NCBI GenBank assembly: GCA_910587335.1
Contig: CAJUMG010000002.1
Span: 27,495-91,494, forward strand
DNA length: 64,000 nt
Direction of reading: 5' to 3'
DNA from: an uncultured Oscillospiraceae bacterium
Lineage (GTDB): Bacteria; Bacillota; Clostridia; Oscillospirales; Ruminococcaceae
Both the position numbers and the translations under genes were made by a program. Each line of letters begins with the position of its first letter. Within the stretch, counting starts at the first letter, position 1. The notes under the pieces were generated by a model. The model searched no databases and had not been told where the DNA came from. It was given only the letters and a program-made list of their open reading frames with translations. This document shows positions 7,424 to 15,870 of the stretch, piece after piece.

Positions 7424-8383
7424 TTATCCTTCATCTGCCGGACCGTACCCCTCCAGCCCAAAGACCGGCGGCGTGGTGTTCAGTTCCATTTCGGGCAACG
7501 GTCCGTTCTCCGCTTCCCAGGCGGCAATCTCCTTCTCGGCCTCCCTTTTTATCCCCTCCAAATCCAAAGCCGCCCCATCCGGGATTGCACTTCGGTCCGG
7601 CCTTGGGTAGTCCTGCGGACAGGATGGCGTCAGCCATCTCTGTGCGATTTCAGCGTTCTGCTTTGCTGTCAGCAGGCCGGAGTCGATGAGGTTTTGCCCC
7701 CACCGGTGGGAAGCCGACAGGGTAGCGTCCCCCCGGAGGAAATATTTGTATCGTACCGAGCCGCGGCGGGAGATGTTGTCCTCCAGCTGGCTGTCCAGAT
7801 GATACCAAACCTCGTCGATTTTCACCATCGTCCAGGCGTGGTCCACCAGGTTCCCCTCTGCCGAGTAGGTTAGGCCGGGGACATATTCCGCCTCCAGCCC
7901 CATTTCCCGCAGCAGCAGTGTCAGGGCGGCGGCATAGTCCTCGCACATCCCAACCCCGAACCGCAAAGGGCTCAGCGCCCGCTGCTCCAAAAAGGGGATA
8001 GGCTGGTCACCGCCGCCGTGTACCCGCCAAAGAGAGAGTCCCTCCGGCTCTTCGATTGCCGTATGGATAATCATGTAGTCAAACGCCGCCTTGACCCTAT
8101 CGTATTCGCTCATCTCCGGTTCGATAAGGTCGTTTGCAGCCGTTTGCAGCAGCTGCTGCACATAAGGGTGGATCCCGTTTTGGGAAAGGGCTTCCTCCTC
8201 TATCCGGGAGATGGAAGGACCCTCCCAACAAGCAGCGCCGGAAACGACCGCCCTGGCATTCTCACCGGCAGAAGAGCCGTTTGGCCTTGACAGCTCCGAC
8301 TTCTGCGAAGTACAGCCGGAAAACAGAAGAAAAACAAGAAGAAACAAGAGAATTTTCAAATCTTCACCACCCACATATATCAT
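7424..8383 (-). CDS. transglutaminase-like lipoprotein
   Basis: A 319-residue lipoprotein with lipobox FSGC (Cys24) and a transglutaminase-core domain. The Cys-His-Asp triad is visible: Cys147 in VGMCEDYA, His182 in VDHAWTM, Asp197 in YHLDSQ. Bacterial members act as proteases, cyclases or cross-linkers; the substrate here is unknown. It is the first gene of the run leading through the serine hydrolase and small lipoprotein into dltABCD, with gaps of 16, 12 and 13 nt. The start is uncertain: ATG at 8383 has no good ribosome site, and an in-frame TTG nine codons later follows GGTGG. Confidence 0.85.
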   Translation of the reverse strand: MIYVGGEDLKILLFLLVFLLFSGCTSQKSELSRPNGSSAGENARAVVSGAACWEGPSISRIEEEALSQNGIHPYVQQLLQTAANDLIEPEMSEYDRVKAAFDYMIIHTAIEEPEGLSLWRVHGGGDQPIPFLEQRALSPLRFGVGMCEDYAAALTLLLREMGLEAEYVPGLTYSAEGNLVDHAWTMVKIDEVWYHLDSQLEDNISRRGSVRYKYFLRGDATLSASHRWGQNLIDSGLLTAKQNAEIAQRWLTPSCPQDYPRPDRSAIPDGAALDLEGIKREAEKEIAAWEAENGPLPEMELNTTPPVFGLEGYGPADEG

Positions 8384-8727
8384 TTTATCTTTTAACCAAC
8401 TGTATTTCTATTTTGTTTCCCCCTCTGCCCCGTTTTCCTCTAGGCTCTGTGAGTCATCATTTTAACTGAAAATGCAAAAAACAGCAAATACTTATATCTG
8501 ATGTGAATGTATGCCTAGAGGGCATGTCTCTATCCATTGGCAGTGTTGTCACAGCTAAAGTATAGCAAAAAGCTATTCAGTATAAAAGGACGTATGCCTT
8601 GTGAAAAAGTGTGGCATAATCCGGCATCCAACCTTTTCAGCTTTATCCTATCTACTTTAGCAAAAAAGGGTATAAGAAAGCTACCCGAATGCCTTTGGCA
8701 AACAGGCAGTATGATCCGGTCTTTTCC
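8384..8727. other. intergenic region upstream of the extended dlt operon
   Basis: This 344-nt AT-rich stretch holds no convincing gene. It must contain the promoter of the leftward operon and the end of the XRE gene. TATACT boxes occur on the minus strand around 8560-8582, but I cannot pair one with a good -35 box. Confidence 0.4.
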
Positions 8728-9072
8728 CTACTTCTTCGAAAGTGTCTCTACCAGCAGGTTAAAAGCTTTCATCGCCTCTCCCCGTTCCTTTGCCGAAAGC
8801 TTTTCAAATCTCTCCAGCAAATCCAAAAGCAGCCAAGCAATCCTGAATTCTTCGGTATCGTAGTCCCCCGCCAAAAGAACCAATGGTGAAACGCCTAACG
8901 CATCCGCCACCTGTTCCACCGTTTCCAGCGTTGGATTGGCTCCTCCTCGTTCTATATTTTGCAGTGATGTTTTACTGATCCCAAGCTTTTCCGAAAATGC
9001 TTCCAACGATACTCCCTCTTTCTCTCGTAATCCTTTGATCGTATTGCACAATGTCTTTGTCAGCTCCGACAT
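8728..9072 (-). CDS. XRE-family transcriptional regulator
   Basis: A 114-residue DNA-binding protein. Residues about 10-65 form a Cro/CI helix-turn-helix (GVSLEAFSEKLGISKTSLQN followed by IERG and NPTLETVEQVADALGV). The C-terminal half is a charged amphipathic tail probably for dimerisation. It is transcribed leftward toward the lipoprotein/dlt run, 344 nt away, and divergently from the LysR gene. Whether it controls either neighbour cannot be told from sequence. Confidence 0.85.
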   Translation of the reverse strand: MSELTKTLCNTIKGLREKEGVSLEAFSEKLGISKTSLQNIERGGANPTLETVEQVADALGVSPLVLLAGDYDTEEFRIAWLLLDLLERFEKLSAKERGEAMKAFNLLVETLSKK

Positions 9073-9343
9073 TTTGACATCCCTCCCACATTTACGATAG
9101 GGTCATCGTTTCCGCGGCGCAATACCATCTTATTGTATATTATATCATTTTATTGTACTCATTGCCAGTCAACCGGAATTTGGATGCCGGACAGGCCATG
9201 TCGATTGGGTTATCAGCAACTCTGGAGAATCGTCTAAAAACCTCTACGTCTGCAAAATGCTCTTTAGGAATGTTTTTCGTACAACTTGCTTTTAAGGCAT
9301 GGCTATGTTAAGCTAGCCTTGATAGATGATAGGAGGTGTCATG
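9073..9343. other. divergent intergenic region XRE/LysR
   Basis: 271 nt, no gene. An AT-rich patch at 9128-9160 has two TTATTGTA repeats around a TATATTATATC core; on the minus strand it contains TATAAT and probably holds the XRE promoter or its operator. Confidence 0.35.
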
Positions 9344-10231
9344 ATGGAAATTCGGGTGCTTCGATACTTTTTAACTGTGGCGCGGGAAGAGAGCATCACC
9401 AAAGCTGCAGATGTTTTACATATTACGCAGCCGACCTTAAGCCGGCAGCTGGCGCAGATGGAAGAGGATATGGGCGTGAAGCTGTTCGACCGCGCCACGC
9501 GGAAGATCATCCTGACAAATGAAGGCTTGCTGCTGCGCCGTCGGGCAGAAGAAATCCTGGCATTGGTGGATAAAACAGAGCAGGAACTCACCGAACAGGA
9601 GGATACCGTGGAAGGCACGGTATCCCTTGGCTGCGGCGACCTAGGGGCTGTTCAACTGCTTCCAAAGCTGTTTCAATCGTTTCACGAACGCTACCCTGCT
9701 GTTACCTTTGAGCTGTACACCGCTACGGCTGACCATGTCTGTGAGCAGATGGAACGTGGATTGATTGATGTGGGGCTTTTGCTGGAACCGATCAATATGG
9801 AAAAATACGATTTCATTCGTTTAAACCAAAAGGAAAACTGGGTTGTGGTAATGCCAGCCGATTCCCCTTTAGCTCAAAAGCAGTCGATTACACCGGCAGA
9901 TTTGAAAGATTTGCCGCTGATCCTGCCTCGTCGGCTAAGTGTTCAAAGCGAACTGGCCAGTTGGTTTGGAGATGATTTTGACAAGCTGCATGTCCTGTTT
10001 ACCAGCAATCTGCCTACAAACAGCTTTGTTATGGTACAACATAAGCTGGCATACGCGATCATCATCCAGGGTTCTACCTCTATGGCTGATCAGGAGAAAA
10101 TCGTTTGCCGTCCATTGAACCCCGCATTGACTGCCAGTAGTGTATTGGCTTGGAGAAGGCAGCAGCCGTTTGGTCTGGCAGCATCGAAATTCATTGAACA
10201 TATTCGAAAAACCTTCCTGCATTTGGTATGA
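9344..10231 (+). CDS. LysR-family transcriptional regulator
   Basis: About 295 residues with an N-terminal winged helix (MEIRVLRYFLTVAREESITK, then AADVLHITQPTLSRQLAQ) and a C-terminal periplasmic-binding-fold effector domain. AGGAGG at 9331-9336 sits 7 nt before the ATG at 9344, so this is preferred over ATGs at 9326 and 9341. LysR proteins often act on a neighbouring gene; here the genes downstream on the same strand (MerR, flavodoxin, DUF4405, CMD) are candidates, separated by a strong hairpin at 10321-10377. Confidence 0.9.
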   Translation: MEIRVLRYFLTVAREESITKAADVLHITQPTLSRQLAQMEEDMGVKLFDRATRKIILTNEGLLLRRRAEEILALVDKTEQELTEQEDTVEGTVSLGCGDLGAVQLLPKLFQSFHERYPAVTFELYTATADHVCEQMERGLIDVGLLLEPINMEKYDFIRLNQKENWVVVMPADSPLAQKQSITPADLKDLPLILPRRLSVQSELASWFGDDFDKLHVLFTSNLPTNSFVMVQHKLAYAIIIQGSTSMADQEKIVCRPLNPALTASSVLAWRRQQPFGLAASKFIEHIRKTFLHLV

Positions 10232-10320
10232 AGAAAAGCACGTTTCCTTGCAAAATCCATGCCTTATGGACATTTAAGTTTATGAAAATTAAGTATTAGA
10301 CATGTATATCGTCCAAACCT

Positions 10321-10377
10321 ATAATGTAAGTGTAGTCATAAGGAGCGGTTCGCTCGTTCTAACGACACTTACATTAT
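10321..10377. repeat. 13-bp perfect inverted repeat with inner hairpin, terminator-like
   Basis: ATAATGTAAGTGT at 10321-10333 pairs perfectly with its complement at 10365-10377. The intervening 31 nt contain a second stem, GAGCG-gtt-CGCTC. TTTT follows the right arm, so it may terminate the LysR transcript, or it may be an operator for the MerR gene that starts 24 nt later. Confidence 0.6.
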
Positions 10378-10401
10378 TTTTTATCCAATGGGAGGTTTAG
10401 A

Positions 10402-10761
10402 ATGACTCTGCAAGAAGCGAGCAGACATTTTCACGTTGAGATGGAAACACTGGACTTCTACAAAGATAACGGTCTGTTAAAAGGAACCAAAACAGATGAT
10501 GGCTGCACAGAATATCCAGAAGCGGAGCTGCAACGTACCCTTCAGCTTCGTTTTCTACTGAAGGCAGGAATGAATCTGGATACATTCAAACAGCTCCTTC
10601 ATTTGATGAATGGGAAAACACATACAGAGGCTGAGCAGGTACAAATTCTGCGTAAGTGCCGGTATCAGCTGTTGGAAGAAATTCACGGAAAACAACAGTG
10701 GCTGGATCAGGTGGATTATCTGATTCACGAGATAAAAAGCCGAAAGGTCAAGGAAGGATAA
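10402..10761 (+). CDS. MerR-family transcriptional regulator
   Basis: A 119-residue protein. Residues 1-70 form a MerR-type winged helix (MTLQEASRHFHVEMETLDFY, then YPEAELQRTLQLRFLLKAGM), followed by a dimerisation helix (about residues 75-115). No cysteine pattern for metal sensing is evident. GGGAGG precedes the start. It is followed by redox-type genes on the same strand, which fits the common pairing of a MerR regulator with flavodoxin and carboxymuconolactone-decarboxylase genes in Clostridia. Confidence 0.82.
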   Translation: MTLQEASRHFHVEMETLDFYKDNGLLKGTKTDDGCTEYPEAELQRTLQLRFLLKAGMNLDTFKQLLHLMNGKTHTEAEQVQILRKCRYQLLEEIHGKQQWLDQVDYLIHEIKSRKVKEG

Positions 10762-10766
10762 AGGTC

Positions 10767-10835
10767 ATGTCCGATTTACATATTTTTGATAAGCTTCCTG
10801 GCAATGTGGACATTCCCTTTGCGTTGGCGGAGTAA
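10767..10835 (+). CDS. 22-codon ORF, possible gene remnant
   Basis: ATG at 10767 preceded by AAGGAAGGATAAAG, starting 5 nt after the MerR stop and ending at a TAA at 10833-10835. The peptide begins MSDLHIFDKL and matches no family I can name. The good ribosome site suggests the 5' end of a once longer gene between MerR and the flavodoxin; a genuine small peptide is also possible. Confidence 0.25.
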   Translation: MSDLHIFDKLPGNVDIPFALAE

Positions 10836-10871
10836 TTCACATGCTTATAAAGCTATTGGAGGTAATTTACA

Positions 10872-11633
10872 ATGAAACGAATTTTGACATTTTTATTGGC
10901 GGGGTTGATGGCTGTTTCCCTGGCAGCGTGCAGCGAAACAGCATCCCAAGAAAGCTCTCAGCCAAGCTCAGCGTCGAGTAGTTCACAGGCTTCTGAGCCG
11001 GAGGAGACTTCTTCCTCTGAGCAATCGCAAGCCTCATCTTCCTCTGGGAAGGAAACGCCGGAAGCTGACGGCGGCGAAAGCAATATGCTGGTTGTCTATT
11101 TTAGCTATGCGGAAAATGCAGATCTGCCGGAGGGCGTTGACGCTTTTGCAACAGCGAGCATTCAAACTTGGAATAATACGCTTACCGGCAATACCGGCGT
11201 TGTGGCCAATATGATTGCCGAATCCACAGGGGCCGACCTGTTCTCCATCCGGACAGTGGAAAAATATCCTGCCTCCTATGATGAAACCCTTGACCAAGGG
11301 CAACAGGAACAGAGAGCAGATGCCCGCCCTGCGCTTACCGCGCTCCCGAAAAATCTGGAGGATTATGACGTGATTTTCCTGGGGTTCCCCAATTGGTGGG
11401 GCGATATGCCCATGGCACTGTACAGCCTCTTAGATCAGGTGGAGCTCTCCGGCAAAACCATCGTTCCCTTTGTCACCTCCGGCGGCAGCGGATTTTCCGA
11501 CACAATCCGGACCATAGAAAGCTTAGAATCCAACGCAACGATCCAAGAGGGACTTGCCCTGCAAAATTCCAGCGCCGCCGGCGCGCAGGAGCAGGTCGAC
11601 GAATGGCTGTCCGGCTTGGGTTACGCCGGGTAA
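10872..11633 (+). CDS. flavodoxin-domain lipoprotein
   Basis: A 253-residue lipoprotein: signal peptide with lipobox LAAC (Cys20), a Ser/Gln/Glu-rich linker (about residues 22-70), then a flavodoxin fold starting at MLVVYFSYAENAD with the GNTG loop and the FMN-contact segment FLGFPNWWGDMP. FMN-binding electron carrier on the outer face of the membrane. Neighbouring DUF4405 and CMD genes suggest an extracytoplasmic redox group. GGAGG lies before the start. Confidence 0.88.
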   Translation: MKRILTFLLAGLMAVSLAACSETASQESSQPSSASSSSQASEPEETSSSEQSQASSSSGKETPEADGGESNMLVVYFSYAENADLPEGVDAFATASIQTWNNTLTGNTGVVANMIAESTGADLFSIRTVEKYPASYDETLDQGQQEQRADARPALTALPKNLEDYDVIFLGFPNWWGDMPMALYSLLDQVELSGKTIVPFVTSGGSGFSDTIRTIESLESNATIQEGLALQNSSAAGAQEQVDEWLSGLGYAG

Positions 11634-11668
11634 AAAGGGGTAAGGAATCATGAAAATGATATTTTAAG

Positions 11669-12190
11669 TTGGCTGAAAGAAGTCGGCTATTAAGCAATCC
11701 GGCTTTAATCGTGAAACAGGCAAAGCGAGGCGTTATCCTTTTGTTTTCCAAGCTTGGCCTGATGGTCAGCGGGGTCATCCTGTCCAAAGCTGTGTTTGCG
11801 TTTCTTTCCATTGATGGCGGCATGGGATTTGCCCGTATCCTCCACATGCTGGCGGCCTATTGGGGATTTATCCTGATGAGCGTTCACCTCGGATTTCACT
11901 GGAGCATGGTTATGGGAGTGATACGAAAAGCCACAAAACAAAATAAAGCACCCAAATCATCCATCTGGGCTTTGCGGGCGCCGGCTTTTCTGCTCTGTGG
12001 GGTTGGCGTTTATGCTTTTCTCAAAAACGATTGGGCGTCTTACCTGTTTCTAAAAAAACAGTTTGTGTTCTTTGACCTGGAACAGCCGCTGATTTTGTTT
12101 TTCACCGAATACATAGCGATGATGGGCCTATGGGCCTGCATTGCTTATTATGCAAGCAAAGTGTTTCAACAATTTTGTAAGGAGAAATGA
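11669..12190 (+). pseudogene. DUF4405 membrane protein, 5'-truncated
   Basis: The 173-residue frame opens at a TTG and encodes the C-terminal part of a DUF4405-type membrane protein (LMVSGVILSK, then ARILHMLAAYWGFILMSVHL with likely haem-contact histidines). Full-length relatives have about 70 further N-terminal residues with one or two helices. Just upstream a well-placed ATG at 11650 opens only MKMIF before a stop, which looks like the original start followed by a deletion or frameshift. It may still be translated from TTG. The next gene begins 4 nt after its stop. Confidence 0.6.
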
Positions 12191-12193
12191 GAA

Positions 12194-12874
12194 ATGGACG
12201 AATTAAAACAAATAATAGCTGATTTCCAAATGGATCAGCTGAGCGCTTATGGAAATCTGCCCGAAAGAACAAAGCGGCTGATTTCCTTTGCGGTATTGAC
12301 AGCCCTCGGCACACTGAAGTCAATCCCCCAGGAAGTAGCACAGGCACTATCAGCAAAGGTGACACCAGAAGCTATTGCAGAGGCAATTTTTCAGTGTGCG
12401 CCATATACCGGCTGCACCAGGGCATTGGAGGCGCTGGAGGAAGCGGAACGCGCAATGCACAGCCAGGGCATCCGGCTGCCACTGAAAAGCCGGGCTACGG
12501 TGACAAAGGATACCCGTCTAGCGCAGGGACTCGCTGCTCAGTATGCCATTTTCGGGAAAGGGAACATTGACCGTAATTGGGAGAGCGCCCCGCCGGAGCT
12601 GCGGCACATTCAGGAATATTTATCCAGCTACTGTTTTGGTGACTTTTATACCAGAGGCGAGCTTGATTTGTGCACGAGAGAGCTGTTGACTTTTTGCGTG
12701 CTCTGTACACTCGGCGGATGCGAACCCCAGCTAAAAGCGCATATCGAAGGAAATCTTCGGGTGGGCAACGATCGTCAGACACTGCTTTGCGCAATCAACT
12801 GGTGCATTCCCTATATCGGCTTTCCGCGAACTTTAAATGCCATTTCCTGTATCAACGAAATAACAAACAAGTAA
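12194..12874 (+). CDS. carboxymuconolactone decarboxylase-family protein (two domains)
   Basis: A 226-residue protein containing two copies of the AhpD/CMD fold (about residues 20-90 and 140-215). The second has ELLTFCVLCTLGG, a CxxC-like pair at the position of the AhpD redox cysteines, with a downstream His (KAHIEGN). Such proteins act as peroxidase partners or small-molecule decarboxylases; the substrate is unknown. AAGGAGAAATGAGAA precedes the start. It closes the flavodoxin-DUF4405-CMD group. Confidence 0.82.
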   Translation: MDELKQIIADFQMDQLSAYGNLPERTKRLISFAVLTALGTLKSIPQEVAQALSAKVTPEAIAEAIFQCAPYTGCTRALEALEEAERAMHSQGIRLPLKSRATVTKDTRLAQGLAAQYAIFGKGNIDRNWESAPPELRHIQEYLSSYCFGDFYTRGELDLCTRELLTFCVLCTLGGCEPQLKAHIEGNLRVGNDRQTLLCAINWCIPYIGFPRTLNAISCINEITNK

Positions 12875-12956
12875 AGATATTTTTTCAAAAGTGTTTTAAC
12901 CTGCACCTTTGAATGGATGTCCCGACCAAAAGCTTGCTGAACGCAGGCTAGCAGCC

Positions 12957-13124
12957 GCAGGACATAAAATGCGAAATCGCCGCGTTAGGATCAGCCGATG
13001 TCCGTAAGCTGTGTGGCGTTTCGCCGGCGACAGCGAATCGGATACTGGCGGGATTGGCGAAGGATGGAAAAATCATTAAATTTTATGAAAAAGGACACTG
13101 GGCATACAGATTATCTGCTGTTTG
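12957..13124 (+). pseudogene. winged-helix C-terminal fragment
   Basis: An open frame without start codon encodes about 55 residues resembling a C-terminal helix-turn-helix (LCGVSPATANRILAGLAKDG) and ends at TGA 13122-13124. A stop codon cuts it off upstream. It is likely debris of a regulator or Fic-type protein at the edge of the decayed island. Confidence 0.5.
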
Positions 13125-13134
13125 ATTTGGGGTA

Positions 13135-13171
13135 AAGAAAAGCACCTAATCCACAGAGGGACTAAGTGCTT
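13135..13171 (-). terminator. terminator after truncated parA
   Basis: Minus strand: AAGCACTTAGTCC pairs with GGATTAGGTGCTT (G-U pairs included) and is followed by TTCTTT. The stem starts at the stop codon of the parA fragment. Confidence 0.55.
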
Positions 13172-13482
13172 ATGAGTATAGGGGAATTTCCAGGGCGGAA
13201 AGCTCGATACTACTGGGAATCAGATCCACCGTATAGCTGTAGAGGATGCAGGAACCTGTGTCCACCTCCTTATCCTCACCGCAGGCCCGCATCAGGTCGC
13301 AGATGGTATGCTCCAGCTCATCCTGCTGGTCGATTCCGTAAAGAATTGTCAGAATGGCCTGGGGGCGAGTCCACCAGCAGGACGCGCTTGCCGGCATCGG
13401 ACAGGCAGGCCGCAAAGTTGTAGGAGGTAGTGCTTTTGGCAACGCCGCCTTTCTGGTTAAAAGTCTTTTTCTTGTGGCTCAT
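13170..13482 (-). pseudogene. ParA-type partition ATPase, N-terminal fragment with frameshift
   Basis: From ATG at 13482 the frame gives a ParA N-terminus with deviant Walker A (NQKGGVAKSTTSYN) and VLLVDS. It then shifts frame near 13380 and continues as LTILYGIDQQDELEHTICDL and IPSSIELSALEIPLYS to a stop at 13170. About 100 of some 270 residues remain. Such ParA proteins are typical of integrative conjugative elements of Clostridia. The start codon lies inside the tRNA-like sequence on the other strand, so this is an element-chromosome junction. Confidence 0.75.
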
Positions 13483-13526
13483 AACCAACCCGAAGGTCGT
13501 AGGTTCGAATCCTGCCTCCGCAACCA
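13476..13526 (+). repeat. 3' half of tRNA-fMet, attachment-site relic
   Basis: GGCTCATAACC, a short insertion, then CCCGAAGGTCGTAGGTTC and the acceptor CTCCGCAACCA match the 3' half of the intact tRNA-fMet at 17419-17495, in the opposite orientation. The match continues into the sequence after CCA (ATCAAAAAATCCGCATGGC against ATCAAAAATCCGTATGGC). The 5' half is missing. Confidence 0.75.
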
Positions 13527-13581
13527 TCAAAAATCCGTATGGCTAAAGAGTTTTAGGGTTACTTTTTAAAAATTAGTAATA

Positions 13582-14604
13582 TCATAATACTTTAAGTAAC
13601 TGCATATTAAAATCTATATCTAAAAATTTTATTGTATTTAGGGATGTTGCCCATTCCTCTATCAATTCGGACTTCCATTCATCTAGATATCTAATGTTAT
13701 TTTTAATGGTTTTGTTCCTTAATAGAATTAACTTATTTAAAATTGCTTCATTATACTCCAACAATCTTTTTAGATCATATCCTTTGATATAACCTTTTTC
13801 ATTTAAGAAAATCAATCTGTTTTTCATCATTATTTTTTGATCTACTAAGTTGTGAATTAATCTCATATCTTTTGCTTTACTTAAAAATTGTTCTAAAGTT
13901 TTGTCGTAATACGATATGCCAAACCAATATTTTTTATCATCTATTAAATTAAATCGTTTATTACTATCCTGGGAAGATAAATAATCAATTACTTTTTTCT
14001 TAAATTTTTCAACATCAAATTTATATGTATAATCTATATCGTATTTTATTAATGTAATATTTTTTGCATATTTATTTGTTTCGACTTCAGATGCTATCCC
14101 TTTTTTAAAGTCACAAAAATTTATTTCTATTTTTCTATAAAAACCATCAATAAAACCAGCAGCAAAAAATTTATGACTTGACATATTATAACCATAAATT
14201 AAAATGACATCATCAAAATTCTCATTATTATATTTTTTGCTCTCTGGAATATAATAATGATTCATCCATCCAACAAAATAATAATTTAAATCTAGTAGTT
14301 GAATGACATATTTAAGGACATTAGATTCTTGAAATAGAATTTCCTTATTAATACATCTAACATAAAAAAAGGGACAGTAAATATATAATGGCAAAAATCT
14401 CAAGCCTACCTCCAAATCATACAAAGATCCTGTCATTTCGTGCAGGATATTACTTTTATTTATGTTTTGGTAATAGACCATCTGAAAAAAATTGGAATAA
14501 ATAAAGTCTTCAGTATTCGGATAGGATTCTAAAATACCCAATGTATTTGCAATCCCTGCATATGATGTAATCTGTGGATCTGTAAAGGGTAACATTTTTT
14601 GCAT
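13582..14604 (-). CDS. BtrH-like hypothetical protein on AT-rich island
   Basis: An intact 340-residue protein in strongly AT-rich DNA unlike its surroundings, so probably transferred. The N-terminal segment (LPFTDPQITSYAGIANTLGI) and spacing of aromatic clusters resemble BtrH-type proteins seen beside ABC exporters and radical SAM enzymes in peptide biosynthetic clusters, but the usual N-terminal Cys is not present, so the family call is tentative. Rich in Tyr, Phe, Asn and Lys; no signal peptide or membrane helix. Upstream on the same strand are broken ABC-exporter and radical-SAM-like pieces. Function unknown. Confidence 0.5.
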   Translation of the reverse strand: MQKMLPFTDPQITSYAGIANTLGILESYPNTEDFIYSNFFQMVYYQNINKSNILHEMTGSLYDLEVGLRFLPLYIYCPFFYVRCINKEILFQESNVLKYVIQLLDLNYYFVGWMNHYYIPESKKYNNENFDDVILIYGYNMSSHKFFAAGFIDGFYRKIEINFCDFKKGIASEVETNKYAKNITLIKYDIDYTYKFDVEKFKKKVIDYLSSQDSNKRFNLIDDKKYWFGISYYDKTLEQFLSKAKDMRLIHNLVDQKIMMKNRLIFLNEKGYIKGYDLKRLLEYNEAILNKLILLRNKTIKNNIRYLDEWKSELIEEWATSLNTIKFLDIDFNMQLLKVL

Positions 14605-15124
14605 TTAAATTCATCCTTATTGTAGAGTAGTAGTTTTTATAGCCCCTCTCCAAGGGCTGTATTATTTTAAAAGATATTGCAAATCTCTCAGAAGCCAGTC
14701 TTTCCGCTGCAGGTGTTTCAGAAGGATTCTGTCCAACTTATTAAAGTACTTTAATTCTTCATCCAATGCTGCTTAATCGTATTTAAATATAACTTATCCC
14801 TTTTGCTACTTGGATGATAAGGGTAATATACTTCTTTGTCGTATAATCTAGTACTTCTACCATTGTGTACGAATAAGTATACACCTATTTTTTATGCAAT
14901 ATTGCTTTTATCTTCGTAAATTCCAATATATTGCTGAAATTTATCACAACGATACAGGTGATCAAAGATGAAGTATATTATTGACTTGAAAAGGTTATAT
15001 ACCTATATAAATAGATACTGTAATTGCGCTGATCATGGTCAAAATGCTGGTTTAAGAATAACGCAGAATATGGTTTAATAAAAATTCCCTTAATCCGTAT
15101 GATCATAAATGACAATAAAATTTT
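14605..15124. other. AT-rich degraded region
   Basis: A 520-nt stretch without an intact gene. On the minus strand around 14665-14775 about 36 codons stay open (LDEELKYFNKLDRILLKHLQ and further), ending at TAA; this looks like the C-terminus of a lost gene. The remainder is stop-rich. Confidence 0.4.
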
Positions 15125-15553
15125 TCAAAGAATATTAAAAGCACTTTCTATCAATCCAAATCCTGAACCATTTGCATAAAGAAAGCGTTCCGCTTTCGTT
15201 TTTGTATCTAAATAGTCAGCGCTTTCTAGTTTCTGTAAATCACTATCAGCTATATTAGAAGTCAAATCAATTTGAAATTTGTAATACACGATCATTTTAG
15301 ATACAAACATTTTTCCTTGTAGATATGTTGAACAAAGATTAGCGCATAAAATAGATAATAAAAATATAACTAGATAAAGTAAAAGTGTCGTTATACTTTG
15401 TTTTTCCATCAATTCATCAATGATAAATTTAGGCATAATGATAGCAATTAATGGCGTTATAGCTGTAGTAAACTGATAAATCAACGCATAAAGAATGTAA
15501 ATCTTGTTATACTTATATACACATTTTAGTAAGAATTTTATAGATTTGAACAT
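15125..15553 (-). pseudogene. ABC exporter, N-terminal membrane-domain fragment
   Basis: 142 codons from ATG at 15553. They encode the first part of an exporter-type ABC transmembrane domain: two to three hydrophobic helices (IYILYALIYQFTTAITPLIA) and the coupling-helix region SDLQKLESADYLDTKTKAER. The ATP-binding domain and the rest of the membrane domain are absent, and no continuation is visible downstream. Exporters of this type are found in bacteriocin and RiPP clusters. Confidence 0.65.
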
Positions 15554-15618
15554 ATATGAAATTACTCCTATCTCTATAAATTTGAAAACGGAAATATAAA
15601 ACAACTGAGTTGATCGTA

Positions 15619-15870
15619 TTAGTGCTTAGTATAATTTCTTTTGATTTCTCTGGGTAGACACCAAAAGGCTGTATCGTTGAATGTTGGAATAAGCATATTA
15701 TAAAAATTTGCAAGTTTCTCATCAGATTTAGCGGCATTTAAAAAAGCATCTGAGTGATATGTTATCGGGATCAAATTTAGCACTCTTTGTTTTCGATAGT
15801 GCAAAGGATCAGTTAAATTGAACAAAAAACTGTCAAACTGATAAAAACTATCACAAATTAAATAATAATG
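15619..15870 (-). pseudogene. unidentified gene fragment
   Basis: An open stretch of about 80 codons in AT-rich DNA, including FYQFDSFLFNLTDPLHY and PTFNDTAFWCLPREIK, ending at a stop at 15619. It overlaps the preceding fragment in another frame and has no credible start. It may be the C-terminal part of the radical-SAM-like gene upstream or of a second BtrH-like gene; I cannot tell which. Confidence 0.35.

Noticed and set aside
13476..13526. A second functional tRNA-Met
   Set aside because: The 5' acceptor and D arm are missing and the anticodon stem has an insertion, so it cannot fold as a tRNA.
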